Of a DNA stretch of 64,000 nucleotides, positions 1 through 9,979 are shown in pieces (the first letter of the stretch is position 1; each line of letters begins with the position of its first letter). The stretch spans positions 857,769 to 921,768 of the forward strand of contig NW_003314283.1 in assembly GCF_000143415.4 (NCBI RefSeq), read 5' to 3'. Origin of the DNA: Selaginella moellendorffii. Its lineage: Eukaryota > Streptophyta > Lycopodiopsida > Selaginellales > Selaginellaceae. A program made the position numbers and the translations under genes. Under the pieces are notes generated by a model. That model searched no databases. It saw only the letters and a program-made list of their open reading frames with translations, and had not been told where the DNA came from.

Positions 1-134
1 GCGTACCATTGGCGGTGCTGGACAAGATCGCGCAAGAGCGGCATTGGTTTGACCTAGATTCGAGCCCGAGACCCCCTTTTTCAAAGGCCGAGATATAAAC
101 CCCCCTAGAACCCTTTAGACCACGTCTAGGGTTT
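1..134 (+). promoter_or_regulatory. 5' leader and proximal promoter of the ATG1-like kinase
   Basis: This stretch lies directly upstream of the kinase start codon. A TATA-like motif (ATATAAA) sits at about 93-99, only ~36 bases before the ATG, so it could be a core promoter with a very short leader or simply leader sequence. A telomere-box-like CTAGGGTTTATG abuts the start; such boxes are common near plant start sites. Frame 3 is open for about 31 codons from position 3 and could be the tail of an upstream gene, but I cannot support that. Confidence 0.35.
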
Positions 135-1727
135 ATGGAAGACGTGGGAGAATATCGGTTGCTTCACAAGATCGGCGTTGGATCGTTTGCCACGGTATGG
201 AAAGCTATGCACAAGATCACTGGCGAGATCGTCGCGATCAAGGTGATCGTCCCGCGGATGGATCAGCTCCGCCAGCAGCTGGAACTGATCGCGCAGGAGC
301 AAGCCATCATGAAATCGATCGCACATCCAAACGTCGTCAAGCTCCTGGGGATGATCAGCGAGGATGAGCACGACGAGCTCTCCACGAGGTACCTGGTGAT
401 GGAGTTCTGCGAGGGTGGCGATCTGGATCACTACATTCACCTCAACAAGAAGCTCAGCGCTGGGGTCGCGAGGACGATCATGCTCCAGCTATCGGCGGCG
501 CTCCAAGAGCTCCGGAGGATGAACTTGATCCACCGGGACCTCAAGCCCCACAATCTCCTGCTCAAGAACAAGGTCGCGCCGGGGTCAGATCCAGAGGGAG
601 AAGAGATCGTGGTGAAGCTCACGGATTTTGGGCTGGCGAGGAAGCTCCAGCCGCAAGGAATGGCGCAAACGATGTGTGGAACGTATCTCTACATGGCCCC
701 GGAAGTGATCTCGCACAACAAGTATGACGCCAAGGCCGATCTCTGGAGCGTCGGGGTGATGCTCTACCAGATGATCACTGGGCGGAGGCCGTTCGAGGCC
801 TGCAGTAGCGAAGATCTCTTCCGCAAGCTCGGGAACAAGGTCCAGTTTCGAGGAGAGGATTGCTGGGATCCGGATTGCCGCGATCTTTGCGAGGGGCTGC
901 TGAGGAAGAATCCCTTGGAGAGGATATCTTTCGAGGAGTTCTTCAATCACAAGTTCCTGCGAGGATCGAGCAAAGCTGCACTGGTTTGCGATGAATTAAA
1001 AGCCGACAGCGTTGCGATCTTACACCGAGCGCCAAGGCCACTGGAGACGATCCCCGGGGATCGCCAGCGGCCTGTGAGAGGGAGGAATCCACTGATGGAC
1101 TCGATTGAAGAGAGGATTGCCAGAGAGTATGTGATGGTGTCTAGCCCCAGCTCTTCAAAGAACAAGCATCCTCACTGCCCGATTCCAAAGCCAGCACCGC
1201 CGCCGCCGCGTGCGCATCCACCGAGCAAGAATTCGAGCAAGGAAGATCTGGAGCGCAGCGAAACCCTGCGAATCTGCGCCAAATTGCTCGGCGAAGTGGC
1301 AAGATTCAAGCTACAAGACAGTAAGAAGCTTGAATCCCTCTCGCTCTGCCTCGCCGCGCTTGGATCGCTCAAGCGCGCCTTGAGCATTGCCACCACGCCC
1401 CAGCTCTTGGAGGATTTCTCGGCCGCCCTGGACGAAGCCGAGGCCGTAGCGGCGAATCTCGACAGGAGCTCGGATCAGGCGCTGCCAGATGCGGCGGAGA
1501 TAATCTATCAGGCAGCGCTGGCGGCAGGGAGAGCCGGGGCAGTGGACGAGATCCTGGAGAAGCGAGGGCGAGCATCGGTCGAGTATGCCAAGGCATCAAC
1601 GTTGCTCTTCTTTCTCATCATGGATGACTCCCCGATCCACCTACATTCGTTAGATGTTGCTAGCGCACACCATTGCTTCCACGCTATAACAGTGCGTCAC
1701 AAGCAGTGCAAGAACGCCAGCCACTGA
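135..1727 (+). CDS. ATG1-like: ATG1/ULK-like serine/threonine protein kinase
   Basis: A 530-residue single-exon protein kinase of the ATG1/ULK group, which starts autophagosome formation by phosphorylating partners in the ATG1-ATG13 complex. The kinase domain covers residues ~7-275: glycine loop IGVGSF (13-18), ATP lysine in VAIKVI (Lys36), HRDLKPHN (133-140), DFG (164-166) and APE (188-190). Plant-ATG1 hallmarks are YDAKADLWSVG and the LLRKNP-FEEFFNH end of the C lobe. A middle region holds IAREYVMVSSP, resembling the EYV(F/M)V motif of plant ATG1, and a proline-rich stretch. The C-terminal ~150 residues are helical and Ala/Leu-rich like the MIT-like tail, but the protein is shorter than the ~600-750 residues I expect for plant ATG1. 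The first ATG in frame gives the N-terminus directly before the glycine loop. All catalytic residues are present, so it looks functional. A damaged copy lies at 7743-9289. Confidence 0.9.
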   Translation: MEDVGEYRLLHKIGVGSFATVWKAMHKITGEIVAIKVIVPRMDQLRQQLELIAQEQAIMKSIAHPNVVKLLGMISEDEHDELSTRYLVMEFCEGGDLDHYIHLNKKLSAGVARTIMLQLSAALQELRRMNLIHRDLKPHNLLLKNKVAPGSDPEGEEIVVKLTDFGLARKLQPQGMAQTMCGTYLYMAPEVISHNKYDAKADLWSVGVMLYQMITGRRPFEACSSEDLFRKLGNKVQFRGEDCWDPDCRDLCEGLLRKNPLERISFEEFFNHKFLRGSSKAALVCDELKADSVAILHRAPRPLETIPGDRQRPVRGRNPLMDSIEERIAREYVMVSSPSSSKNKHPHCPIPKPAPPPPRAHPPSKNSSKEDLERSETLRICAKLLGEVARFKLQDSKKLESLSLCLAALGSLKRALSIATTPQLLEDFSAALDEAEAVAANLDRSSDQALPDAAEIIYQAALAAGRAGAVDEILEKRGRASVEYAKASTLLFFLIMDDSPIHLHSLDVASAHHCFHAITVRHKQCKNASH

Positions 1728-2600
1728 TTTCTTTAAATTATATTAATACTAAATAATACTTCATTTATTAGTTTGTAGCCATAATTATTTTTTATTTTTA
1801 TTATTTTATTTAAAAGAGTGTTTTTTCTTTTACGAATATTTTATCTTATTATACCAAATGTTTCATTATAGTTTATTCAATTTGCACTCAATGTTAATAT
1901 GTGATTTCCAATGTATTTATTCATTTATCTAGATATAAAATTGATATTTTGGGGCTCAATATATCAAGTTATGGGTAGTTCAAAATTTTTAATTATATTA
2001 CTACTTCTAGCATATTTAATAGTTACACAATCCCGTGATTTATTTAATAATACTATATCTAGAACAGGTAAATTATATTTAAACTTTTTCTAATTCATTT
2101 TTATAGTTATATTCTTTCAGTGCCATGTCTTCCACAATATCATGCATGTTGGCCAATATTTTCTGTATGTTGTGATGATAGAACTTGTGTTTTTGTTTGT
2201 TAGTATAGTTTGGTATTATTAAAAATTTCTTATACTAATTTGATTTCTATTTGTGGAAAAAGTTATTTATTAAAAATTAATTCATATTTATACTAATATA
2301 AAACTTTCCATTTTATGATAATATATATTTTTGTTCTCAATTTTATATTTATAGTTCCCCCTTTTGCCTTTAGAAATCATTGAGGATGTATGTTGAACAA
2401 CATAGAAAAGACTACAAGCATTGACAATGTCAAGAATATTGATGTTATAGTTCTACTTGACTAAAAACTTTTATATTAGAAGCACACCACCCTTCCTAAC
2501 CTCTAATCCTACCAATTCCTGACTGATCCTAAGGTCTATTGCTCTAATTCTTGCTCTTCTTCCAATACCTAATTGTGTGCATCAAGATCTTACTCTTGCT
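1728..2600. other. AT-rich 3' flank of the kinase, no gene seen
   Basis: Strongly AT-rich sequence with short, random open frames. The first ~160 bases (to about 1880, at TTCAATTTGCACT) recur in diverged form after the second kinase copy (9290-9790), so the kinase duplication included its 3' flank. I see nothing coding in the rest. Confidence 0.6.
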
Positions 2601-3138
2601 CTACATACACTTCTTCCATTATTTGAGTTATCTTGAGCCAACAACACTAGGTCGTTCTTGGGCTAACTTTCTCTAGTTATAGAACATAGAAGTAGACACA
2701 TTAGCTTGCATGTACACCATTTTGTAATTCTCTATATGTGAAGTAAAATCATAAGGTCTTCTTAATATAAAAACATAGATATAAAACTCAGTTTGTGCCT
2801 GCATTTTATCCATAACTTTAGCTTTTGATCTCTCTGTTTTTGTTCTTCTTCAAGCTGGATTGTATAGTCAATCAAGGCATGTTCTCAATGCCTAGATGAC
2901 AGCAGCATGTTCTTCACCTTGTTGGAGCTGGTGCATTGTTGGTTTCGCATAATCTAAGCTTTTGGAATGGGTTAATCTAACAGCCCAATGCTAAAGGTAT
3001 TGCATTCCAAAAGGGAAGAATTTAGGATACCTTCCAAGTCATCTTGAAGATGTCATACATTAGGGCTTTCTGTTGTGTCCATTAGTGTAGTGTGCTTAAT
3101 CCCAATTTATCTCATGGTATTGGAGTTGGGATAGTGCT

Positions 3139-3267
3139 ATGGAAGGAAAACCATCCATCTGCAAGTTTGATGAAGAAGGTTTTGAGGGATTCAAGGTCCA
3201 TTTTGAATCCTACCTCTTGTTTCATGGTTTATTGGGGGTTGTAGATAGGACAGAGCTGGGGCTCTAG
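3139..3267 (+). pseudogene. Start of Copia-type gag (truncated)
   Basis: An ATG 20 bases after the primer-like site opens a 42-codon frame beginning MEGKPSICKFD and containing GFEGFKVHFESYLLFHG, which resembles the first residues of Copia gag polyproteins (a short lead to a Phe/Trp-rich UBN2-like region). It ends at a TAG. An equivalent frame of the same length starts at 14446. Downstream sequence keeps traces of gag-like coding but no open frame. Confidence 0.55.
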
Positions 3268-3560
3268 CATTGTTGAGGTGCATGACTGGATTCCAAGACT
3301 AGAAGGAGCATTGCAATGTGCCTGTTGCTACTTCATTAATTCCCAAATTCATTTTTGCAGCACTCTGGAAATGTTTGAGTACCTACAGCACCAAGAGTGA
3401 GATGGATATCTTCAACATCCATTCACAAATAGACTCCCTTAGGGTAGAGGAAAATGGTATTATATAGATTTATATTGCCAAGCTCTAGGGCTTCTTCACA
3501 CAGCTTGCAACTGTTGGAGAATGAGTATGGCCATCTCAACTCAGCAAGCAGCCCTTGAGC

Positions 3561-3815
3561 TTAGACTAGTTCCCTGCTAAAAGTAGTGAGTGCAATGTAC
3601 TTGGCTTCTATGTTAGAAAACACTACCACAAGTTGTTGCTTGGAGGCCCATGCAATGACACTTCTTGAGAAGCAAAAGCAGATTCTAGAAGTTGAGAAAT
3701 GGCCTTTATTGTTAGCAAAGATAACATTGATGTAGCATATCAATAATGCATCACCTCCCGAATAAAAAATGCACTTGGCAGCCACAAGCACAAAAAAGAT
3801 ACACACACTAGCCAT
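3561..3815 (-). pseudogene. Copia RNase H fragment
   Basis: An 84-codon minus-strand frame. The segment SVIAWASKQQLVVVFSNIEA followed by KYIALTT matches the Copia RNase H signature (S-W-x-S-K-K-Q, then V-A-L-S-S-T-E-A-E-Y-x-A-L). Only the C-terminal part of the pol protein is present. It lies opposite in strand to the gag start of the same remnant. Confidence 0.7.
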
Positions 3816-4096
3816 TTTGATAACCAGTGAAAATGTTACATCATAATGAAGGCCATAGGCAAGATGAATTTCTTTTTGGGATCTAGCTTTTTCAAAAGTT
3901 GATCAAGGATATGTGTATAGAAAGTGGGACATATTAGGACTAGAGTCTATCCAAACCATGGTGTGAGCAGCATGCAACAGATTTGGTTTGGTAAGTGACA
4001 CTCCTCACCACATATACAGTAGGGCTTGATTTGTATCAGAAGAGTGACCTTAAAACCCTCTACTACGAGCCAAGTCGAGAGCTTTCATCAAGCCAC

Positions 4097-5420
4097 CCAG
4101 CTCGGTTGTCCTTCACGCACGTCATTGTTCTTGGAACTCCTTCGATTGCTGTAAGTTTCTTTCCTTGTTCTTAGTTCTTCATATCTTACCGACAATTTAT
4201 GTAGCTCGGGTATACTTCTTGGACGCAAGCTGATACGAAACATTATACATTTTATGGTGACCTCCTCTCGGGAACTTGGGATGTATGGGGAAGCATAGCT
4301 GGCCATAAAGGAGTATGTTTTCTATTCAAGTTCATGCATTGTTTAGCTGATTTCTTATCTTGGCATGCAGGCGTTAGTAGCAGCCGCTATTGGTAGCCAT
4401 GGCAATCGAACAAAAGGAGAAAAGCTTTACAATTGCTTTACATTATTATTTCCTTCACTGTAAGTCATGTACATTTATTCCAGTTACATACCGAGTAAAA
4501 GTCCTTGTGCAGGTTCCAACTTATAGTGCTGATGTGCCAAACACCTGCAAGGAACTTTGGGTGTTCGCTAATTCTCTTTTGTCTCTATTTTCTTAAGTTT
4601 GGTCCTTTTCAGTTGGTATCATATATGGCGGGATTGTTTTTTCAATGCTTGGGCTAGTTGTTTGCTGCGCAGCAGCCCATACGGGAAAATAATTTTGTGC
4701 CAAACAAACCTTAAGAAGGCGTGAGGAGCTCTCGATCAATGGTTCCATATGCCTCTTGGAGCTCTACTTTGATCGGGCTTTGTTTCATCACTGAAACACC
4801 TCGCTGGGAAAAGAGTTCAATTTTCTCCTCAATATTGGAAATGCCGATCGTAGCAAAGATCTTGCTGCGGCTCTTCAGAAACTAGGAGGAAAAGATTATA
4901 ACATAAGCTCGGAGCTTTCAGAGATTCAGGTAATGGGAACGTTTAGTTTTCACTATAACATGAAGTGCATTAGAACGTTGCAGAGATATCCGCTAGTTAC
5001 AGAGCTATTTCAATTACGACTCTCCCAAGCTCTTTCTTCCTTTGTCTGTTTGTCTCAACACGAATATTTTTTCTGTATAGCCAGGAATAGACCTCATGGC
5101 CTCACAGCAATTTACTGGAGTCAACACAGTCATGCTCTATGCCGTTGAAATTTTCCGTACAGTCTAGCTACTTCTTGCAGGATTTATGTTAGCAAACGCA
5201 GCTTCCTTGGTTCTACCCATGTTGCAAGTAATTCTTGTGTATTGATTTTTTGCACGAAAGATCGTTTTCTGTATAACAGGTAACCGTGACACTCACCTTG
5301 GAAAAGGCTGGATGTTGCTGGTATGAGATCTATACTAACAGCGTCTAAATCATGTATAGTTATCATCCGGAGGCATGGCTCTCAGCGCTTTTCTTGTGGG
5401 ATTCTCATTCTTTCTACGTG
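4097..5420 (+). pseudogene. ERD6-like sugar transporter (MFS sugar porter) pseudogene
   Basis: A broken plant vacuolar/plasma-membrane sugar porter of the ERD6-like family, recognised piece by piece: SFTHVIVLGTPSIA; LGYTSWTQAD at ~4205; ALVAAAIGSHG at ~4371; VPTYSADVP at ~4513 (family VPVYIAE); IGLCFITETPRW at ~4775 (family GLFFIPESPRW); LAAALQKLGGKDYNISSE at ~4860; GIDLMASQQFTGVNTVMLYA at ~5084; GGMALSAFLVGFSFFL at ~5370. Likely introns with GT-AG ends are 4151-4204, 4313-4370, 4460-4512, 4930-5080, 5228-5279 and 5321-5359, most of them 39-58 bp. Frameshifts occur inside exons (for example after ETPRW), there are stops, and the C-terminal half of the transporter is missing. I call it dead. 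Confidence 0.72.
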
Positions 5421-5755
5421 TAAGCTTAAAAAGATGCAATGACTTGCGAATGTTCGTGTAGCATTTTTTTTTCCTCGCGACAGAACTCATTCATTACCTT
5501 CTGGTAAGAAAAACCTTTTAAGTAAGCGTTCTAACTAAGTGACGCATCTTTCGATCCCAGTGCAGAAGCTCCCAAAGCTAGCTATATGGTCTAGAGTTTG
5601 GTTTGAAAATTGAAAGAAGTCAATCCAATTTTATGTTGTATCGTTTTCTTTTGGTCCCGGAAAGTATGTCAACCGGAAGCCTTAAATTGGGCGCCTTTCT
5701 AAATTGAAGATAGAAAATGGTGAAATTCCCTAAAACTTTTTAGGCGATTGGAGCT
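5421..5755. other. Intergenic spacer upstream of the trypsin-fold gene
   Basis: No coding seen. The segment ends the sugar-transporter remnant and probably holds the promoter of the gene at 5756; no clear TATA box is visible. Confidence 0.4.
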
Positions 5756-6907
5756 ATGGTTGAAAGCGTTATTGGACGAGAGAAAGGTCGTCCAAAGCGC
5801 CCCAGGTATGATCCAGATGGGATGGAGTGGCTATACGAAGACGAGAAATTCGATGTGGATGATCCACAGGATGTTCAGAATGCGTGCTATGGTATTCGGA
5901 CCTTTAGCGGAGAGAGATTGGAAGATATGTTGATGAATGCTAGGAGGTTGATTGCACGGCGATGCTTCGAGGAGAAGGTGTTCCGTCTGGTTGAGCCCGA
6001 GAGCGACAGCGACTTAAGTTGGATTGAGCCAGAGGCTGTTGCGATGCGGGACAGTTTCCAGGATCTCGTGGCCCGTGTGTTCTTCCAGGGGACTCTGGTG
6101 GGAGGAGGCGCTTTGATTCATCCCGATGGCTCGATTCTCACATCGATTTCCTGTCTTCCCAAGCCCCGTGGGGATCCAGACCACGTCTTTGAGGTGGAAT
6201 TCAAGTTCCTCAAGGTCAAGTACTCAGCCAGAGCTATGGATCTAGACGAGTTTTCTTTTACGGCGGTGCTAGTTCCCATTGAGGATCAGACCTCAACATT
6301 CCATGGCAAGCAGTGTTTCGACCGACATGTAGCGGTGTCCGACTGTGACCAGATCCTTTACGCCTTTCAGCTGGGTATGGACGTCCCCAAGAAACGTCCA
6401 ACCTCTATGGATCTCAAACAGCTATGTGTCAAGCAAGGGATTACCATTCGAAGCAAACCCAAGCCCAAGGTTTCAGAGCTGGTGGCGGCCTTGGAAGAAT
6501 TCCGAGTGATCAAGATGGTTTGCTATGATGACATTGGGATGCATGGAGAGCTCGCACTGTCCATGGGGGCCGTGGGTGACATGGCTATAGGGTGCCCGGT
6601 TCTAAATACTTGGGGACGAATGGTTGGAGTTATTTCGGCTATCCACAACGTTCCAGGGCGAGCCAAAGATCCACCGCTGCTTACTTTCTTTGGGGGAAGG
6701 GAGCCTTGCGAGTTCCAGTGCGTCGATGATTTAAACAAAGCAGATCTTCCGAAGGAGCTGAGGGACAACGTTGTTGCTGCTAAAACCATTGTGGAGTTTG
6801 CTAACGATCTCAACACAAAGTACCCGAGCTTGGAGTGGCAGGAAAGGAATCCCCTCGAGAACTTCAGGAAGAGGAGGTTCAAGGACGCGCCCCTTGATGA
6901 AGCTTAA
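5756..6907 (+). CDS. Degenerate trypsin-like-fold protein with SAP-like insert
   Basis: A 383-residue, intronless open frame. Residues ~110-135 (GTLVGGGALIHPDGSILTSI) look like the first strands of a DegP/trypsin-like serine protease barrel, but where proteases have TNAH-V the protein has TSISCL, so the catalytic His is absent. Residues ~275-300 (GDMAIGCPVLNTWGRMVGVI) line up with the protease G-N/D-S-G-G-P-V segment, but the catalytic Ser is gone. Between them, residues ~221-248 (LKQLCVKQGITI then KVSELVAALEEF) resemble a SAP-type DNA-binding helix-hairpin-helix. The N-terminus is charged (GRPKRPRYDPDG). So I infer a non-catalytic protease-fold protein, possibly a nucleic-acid or protein binder. 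The family is not one I can name. The first ATG is used; the reading frame is clean to the TAA. Confidence 0.7.
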   Translation: MVESVIGREKGRPKRPRYDPDGMEWLYEDEKFDVDDPQDVQNACYGIRTFSGERLEDMLMNARRLIARRCFEEKVFRLVEPESDSDLSWIEPEAVAMRDSFQDLVARVFFQGTLVGGGALIHPDGSILTSISCLPKPRGDPDHVFEVEFKFLKVKYSARAMDLDEFSFTAVLVPIEDQTSTFHGKQCFDRHVAVSDCDQILYAFQLGMDVPKKRPTSMDLKQLCVKQGITIRSKPKPKVSELVAALEEFRVIKMVCYDDIGMHGELALSMGAVGDMAIGCPVLNTWGRMVGVISAIHNVPGRAKDPPLLTFFGGREPCEFQCVDDLNKADLPKELRDNVVAAKTIVEFANDLNTKYPSLEWQERNPLENFRKRRFKDAPLDEA

Positions 6908-7410
6908 ACTCATACTTTTCTATGTAAAGGTTTTTACTACTTTTAATAATAATTTAGCTTTATCGAGCTTAGTTTTCCTTTTCCAACGGCCAACTCCGAA
7001 GCTAACAAGCAAATGTTGCAACACTAACGCTTTGCCTTGTGATGCGATTGGTCTCTACTGTCAAAACAGATCCTTCTCAAACATTGCTTTATTCCAAGAA
7101 ATGTGGAAGTATGAATCAGCCTGCTTAAATTTCAAGTAGTAGTACTCACTCTCCTTTGTTTTAATGGAGTCGCATATGCAACTTGGAGGATTTGCAGAAA
7201 CACAATGAGGAAAAACATAAACCCAAGTGTAAGTTATACACTTACAAATTATAGCCGTTCATTTACTGGCTAATTATAAAATTATAGTATGTTCACTATA
7301 GGAATCATCAGAAGAAAACGTAGGCCCAGCGGACACTTCCCAGCAAGGTGGTCTTGGGTGATGACGAGGTGGAGCTCCGGTTCTCTACAATGTACACAAA
7401 GATAATGCCA
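6908..7410. other. 3' flank and spacer, no gene seen
   Basis: Holds the 3' end of the trypsin-fold gene and AT-rich spacer. A short open stretch near 7330-7400 (VLGDDEVELRF) may be a stray exon fragment but has no partner I can identify. Confidence 0.4.
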
Positions 7411-7464
7411 GGACCAAAGCATAGCTGAAAGCTCTCAATCTCTCAGTGACAGTTTCATGGGGGT

Positions 7465-7742
7465 AGTGTATGTTTCTATACATAATTTTTTTAAAGGCTT
7501 TTTTGTAAATATTTTCTAGGGGTCAAACATACAAAGGACCATTAAAGAGATAAAAAGATTAAATCTTCCTCATAAACATGTTTAATATAATTTAAATAAT
7601 TCATTTATATTTTAGAGTAAACTTCCCATGAATAAGTCATATACATACGATAGCAAAATTTGGTCTTTTATATGTTTGACCCCAACCTAGAAAATATTTA
7701 CAAAAAAGCCTTTAAAAACATTATCGTATAGAAACATACACT
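7465..7742. mobile_element. MITE-like foldback element with ~66-bp terminal inverted repeats
   Basis: The left end (7465-7530, AGTGTATGTTTCTATAC) is the reverse complement of the right end (7676-7742) over about 66 bp with a few differences, including a shared core AAAGGCTTTTTTGTAAATAT. The total is 278 bp and AT-rich, with no coding capacity, so it is MITE-like. No clean target duplication is seen because the right side joins the inverted kinase fragment directly. Confidence 0.8.
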
Positions 7743-7917
7743 GATCCAGATCACCACCCTCGCAGAACTCCATCACCAGGTACCTCGTGGAGAGCTCGTC
7801 GTGCTCATCCTCGCTGATCATCCCCAGGAGCTTGACGACGTTTGGATGTGCGATCGACTTCATGATGGCTTGCTCCTGCGCGATCAGCTCCAGCTGCTGG
7901 CGGAACTGATCCATCCG
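7743..7917 (-). pseudogene. Inverted N-lobe fragment of the ATG1-like kinase
   Basis: The reverse complement matches bases ~254-431 of the intact kinase (MDQLRQQLELIAQ to FCEGGDLD) almost without change. It lacks the glycine loop and the catalytic lysine. It sits in opposite orientation just before the rest of the copy, so this part of the duplicated gene was inverted, with both breakpoints inside coding sequence. Confidence 0.9.
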
Positions 7918-8002
7918 TGACCAGTAATACACGAGAGACAACTTCCAGGACCAAAGCATAGCTGCAAGCTCTCAATCTCTCAGTCATGGGGGTAGTGCTA
8001 AA

Positions 8003-9289
8003 TTCACCTCAACAAGAAGCTCAGCGCTGGGGTCGCGAGGACGATCATGCTCCAGCTAGCAGCGGCGCTCCAAGAGCTCCGGAGGATGAACTTGATCCAC
8101 CGGGACCTCAAGCCCCACAATCTCCTGCTCAAGAACAAGGTCGCGCCGGGGTCAGATCCAGAGGGAGAAGCCATCGTGGTGAAGCTCACGGATTTTGGGC
8201 TGGCGAGGAAGCTCCAAAGGAATGGCGCAAACGATGTGTGGAACGTATCTCTACATGGCCCCGGAAGTGATCTCGCACAACAAGTATGACGCCAAGGCCG
8301 ATCTCTGGAGCGTCGGGGTGATGCTCTACCAGATGATCACTGGGCGGAGGCCATTCGAGGCCTGCAGTAGCGAAGATCTCGTCTGCAAGCTCGGGAACAA
8401 GGTCCAGTTTCGAGGAGAGGATTGCTGGGATCCGGATTGCCGCGATCTTTGCGAGGGGCTGCTGAGGAAGAATCCCTTGGAGAGGATATCTTTTGAGGAG
8501 TTCTTCAATCACAAGTTCCTGCGAGGATCGAGCAAAGCTGCACTGGTTTGCGATCAAGAGAAAGCCGACAGCGTTGCGATGTTACACCAAGCGCCAAGGC
8601 CACTGGAGACGATCCCCGGGGATCGCCAGCGGCCTGTGAGAGGGAGGAATCCACTGATGGACTCGATTGAAGAGAGGATTGCCAGAGAGTATGTGATGGT
8701 GTCTAGCCCCAGCTCTTCAAAGAACAAGCATCCTCACTACCCGATTCCAAAGCCAGCACCGCCGCCGCCGCGTGCGCATCCACCGAGCAAGAATTCGAGC
8801 AAGGAAGATCTGGAGCGCAGCGAAACCCTGCGAATCTGCGCCAAATTGCTCGGCGAAGTGGCAAGATTCAAGCTACAAGACAGTAAGAAGCTTGAATCCC
8901 TCTCGCTCTGCCTCGCCGCGCTTGGATCGCTCAAGCGCGCCTTGAGCATTGCCACCACGCCCCAGCTCTTGGAGGATTTCTCGGCCGCCCTGGACGAAGC
9001 CGAGGCCGTAGCGGCGAATCTCGACAGGAGCTCGGATCAGGCGCTGCCAGATGCGGCGGAGATAATCTATCAGGCAGCGCTGGCGGCAGGGAGAGCCGGG
9101 GCAGTGGACGAGATCCTGGAGAAGCGAGGGCGAGCATCGGTCGAGTATGCCAAGGCATCAACGTTGCTCTTCTTTCTCATCATGGATGACTCCCCGATCC
9201 ACCTACATTCGTTAAATGTTGCTAGCGCACACCATTGCTTCCACGCTATAACAGTGCGTCACAAGCAGTGCAAGAACGCTAGCCACTAA
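8003..9289 (+). pseudogene. ATG1-like kinase pseudogene (second copy)
   Basis: Near-identical to bases ~436-1727 of the intact kinase, beginning at the residues HLNKKLSAG. The N lobe is missing from this strand (part of it is inverted at 7743-7917). A 5-base deletion at ~8214, just after DFGLARKL (intact copy LQPQGMAQ), shifts the frame, so the HRD/DFG part and the APE-to-C-terminus part are in different frames. The downstream frame then stays open to the normal stop, with few changes, which points to a recent duplication. It cannot make an active kinase. It could still be transcribed. Confidence 0.93.
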
Positions 9290-9791
9290 TTTCTTTAAAT
9301 TATATTAATACTAAATAATATTTAGTATTATTATTGATTAATTTGTAGCTTACATAATTCTTATTTGGTTTGCTCAAGATGGTAATGACTATACTTAAAA
9401 TATGTTTGGATATTCTAAGATATTTTACCATCTAATAGTTGTTATTTATTTAAATTAATTTTGTATTAATAATTTATAAACATGTTTAAAATTTATAAAC
9501 TTTCTTAAACACTTTCTAGTATATTCGTTTTTATTCTACCATCTAATGGTTGATATGGAATAAGATTAATCTTGTGTTTATAAATATAAACACGTTTATA
9601 ATTATAAACTTTTGTTTGATCAATTGGATTAAGAAGTAAGAATAAAATTACTATTAAGAAAAACAACCGTTGCTACATGCAAAGTGTAGCAAATTATTAT
9701 TTTTATTATTATAATATTATTTTATTAAAAACAGTGGTTATACTTTTTTTGTTTTTAAAAGATATTATTTATTATAATTCAATTTGCACTG
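9290..9791. other. Duplicated 3' flank of the kinase, AT-rich
   Basis: Starts like the flank of the intact copy (TTTCTTTAAATTATATTAAT) and keeps recognisable similarity up to AATTCAATTTGCACT at ~9790, where the Gypsy LTR begins. It is longer than in the intact copy because of AT-rich insertions. No gene seen. Confidence 0.6.
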
Positions 9792-9951
9792 TGAGTGCTT
9801 GGAATATAGAAAGGGAATACAAAAATGTGCATATCAATTAACCCAAAAACCCTAACTTATATACAAAAGCAAGTGGTCCAGATTGAAACCAATCCGATGG
9901 CTACCAAAATCCCGCTACGCTAATATTAATATATAGCATTGTAACCGTACA
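9792..9951 (-). repeat. Putative 3' LTR of the Gypsy element
   Basis: A 160-bp segment with TG...CA ends (minus strand TGTACGGTTAC ... AAGCACTCA) immediately downstream of a polypurine tract. One edge coincides with the point where similarity to the kinase flank stops, which supports the boundary. No 5' partner remains to confirm it. Confidence 0.5.
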
Positions 9952-9954
9952 CTT

Positions 9955-9972
9955 GGCCCCCCTCCTCTCGGG
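9955..9972 (-). other. Polypurine tract of the Gypsy element
   Basis: On the minus strand GAGAGGAGGGGGGCC lies just before the TG of the putative 3' LTR, the place expected for the primer of plus-strand DNA synthesis. Confidence 0.65.
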
Positions 9973-9979
9973 ATAATCA

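Larger units (their letters stand above)
2600..4030. mobile_element. Copia-like LTR retrotransposon remnant, copy 1
   Basis: The segment 2640-3110 resembles an LTR; it is shared with 13925-14420. It is followed at ~3115 by TGGTATTGGAGTTGGGA, a likely tRNA-Met-type primer site, and then by the start of a gag-like frame on the plus strand. From ~3530 the recognisable coding is on the minus strand (Copia RNase H). The same mixed orientation recurs in copy 2 (13921-15219), so the scrambled arrangement predates the spread of both copies. All frames are broken. Confidence 0.65.
7411..7998 (+). repeat. ~50-bp direct repeats flanking foldback element and inverted kinase piece
   Basis: The sequence starting GGACCAAAGCATAGCTG occurs at 7411-7468 and again at 7948-7998. 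The two copies are nearly identical except for an 8-base gap (GTGACAGTTTCATGGG against GTCATGGG). They bracket the foldback element and the inverted kinase segment, and the second copy joins directly to the plus-strand kinase sequence at ~8003. This marks a complex insertion or repair event. Confidence 0.8.

Noticed and set aside
8195-9289. Second functional kinase gene
   Set aside because: It lacks the glycine loop and catalytic lysine, and a 5-base deletion separates HRD/DFG from the rest.
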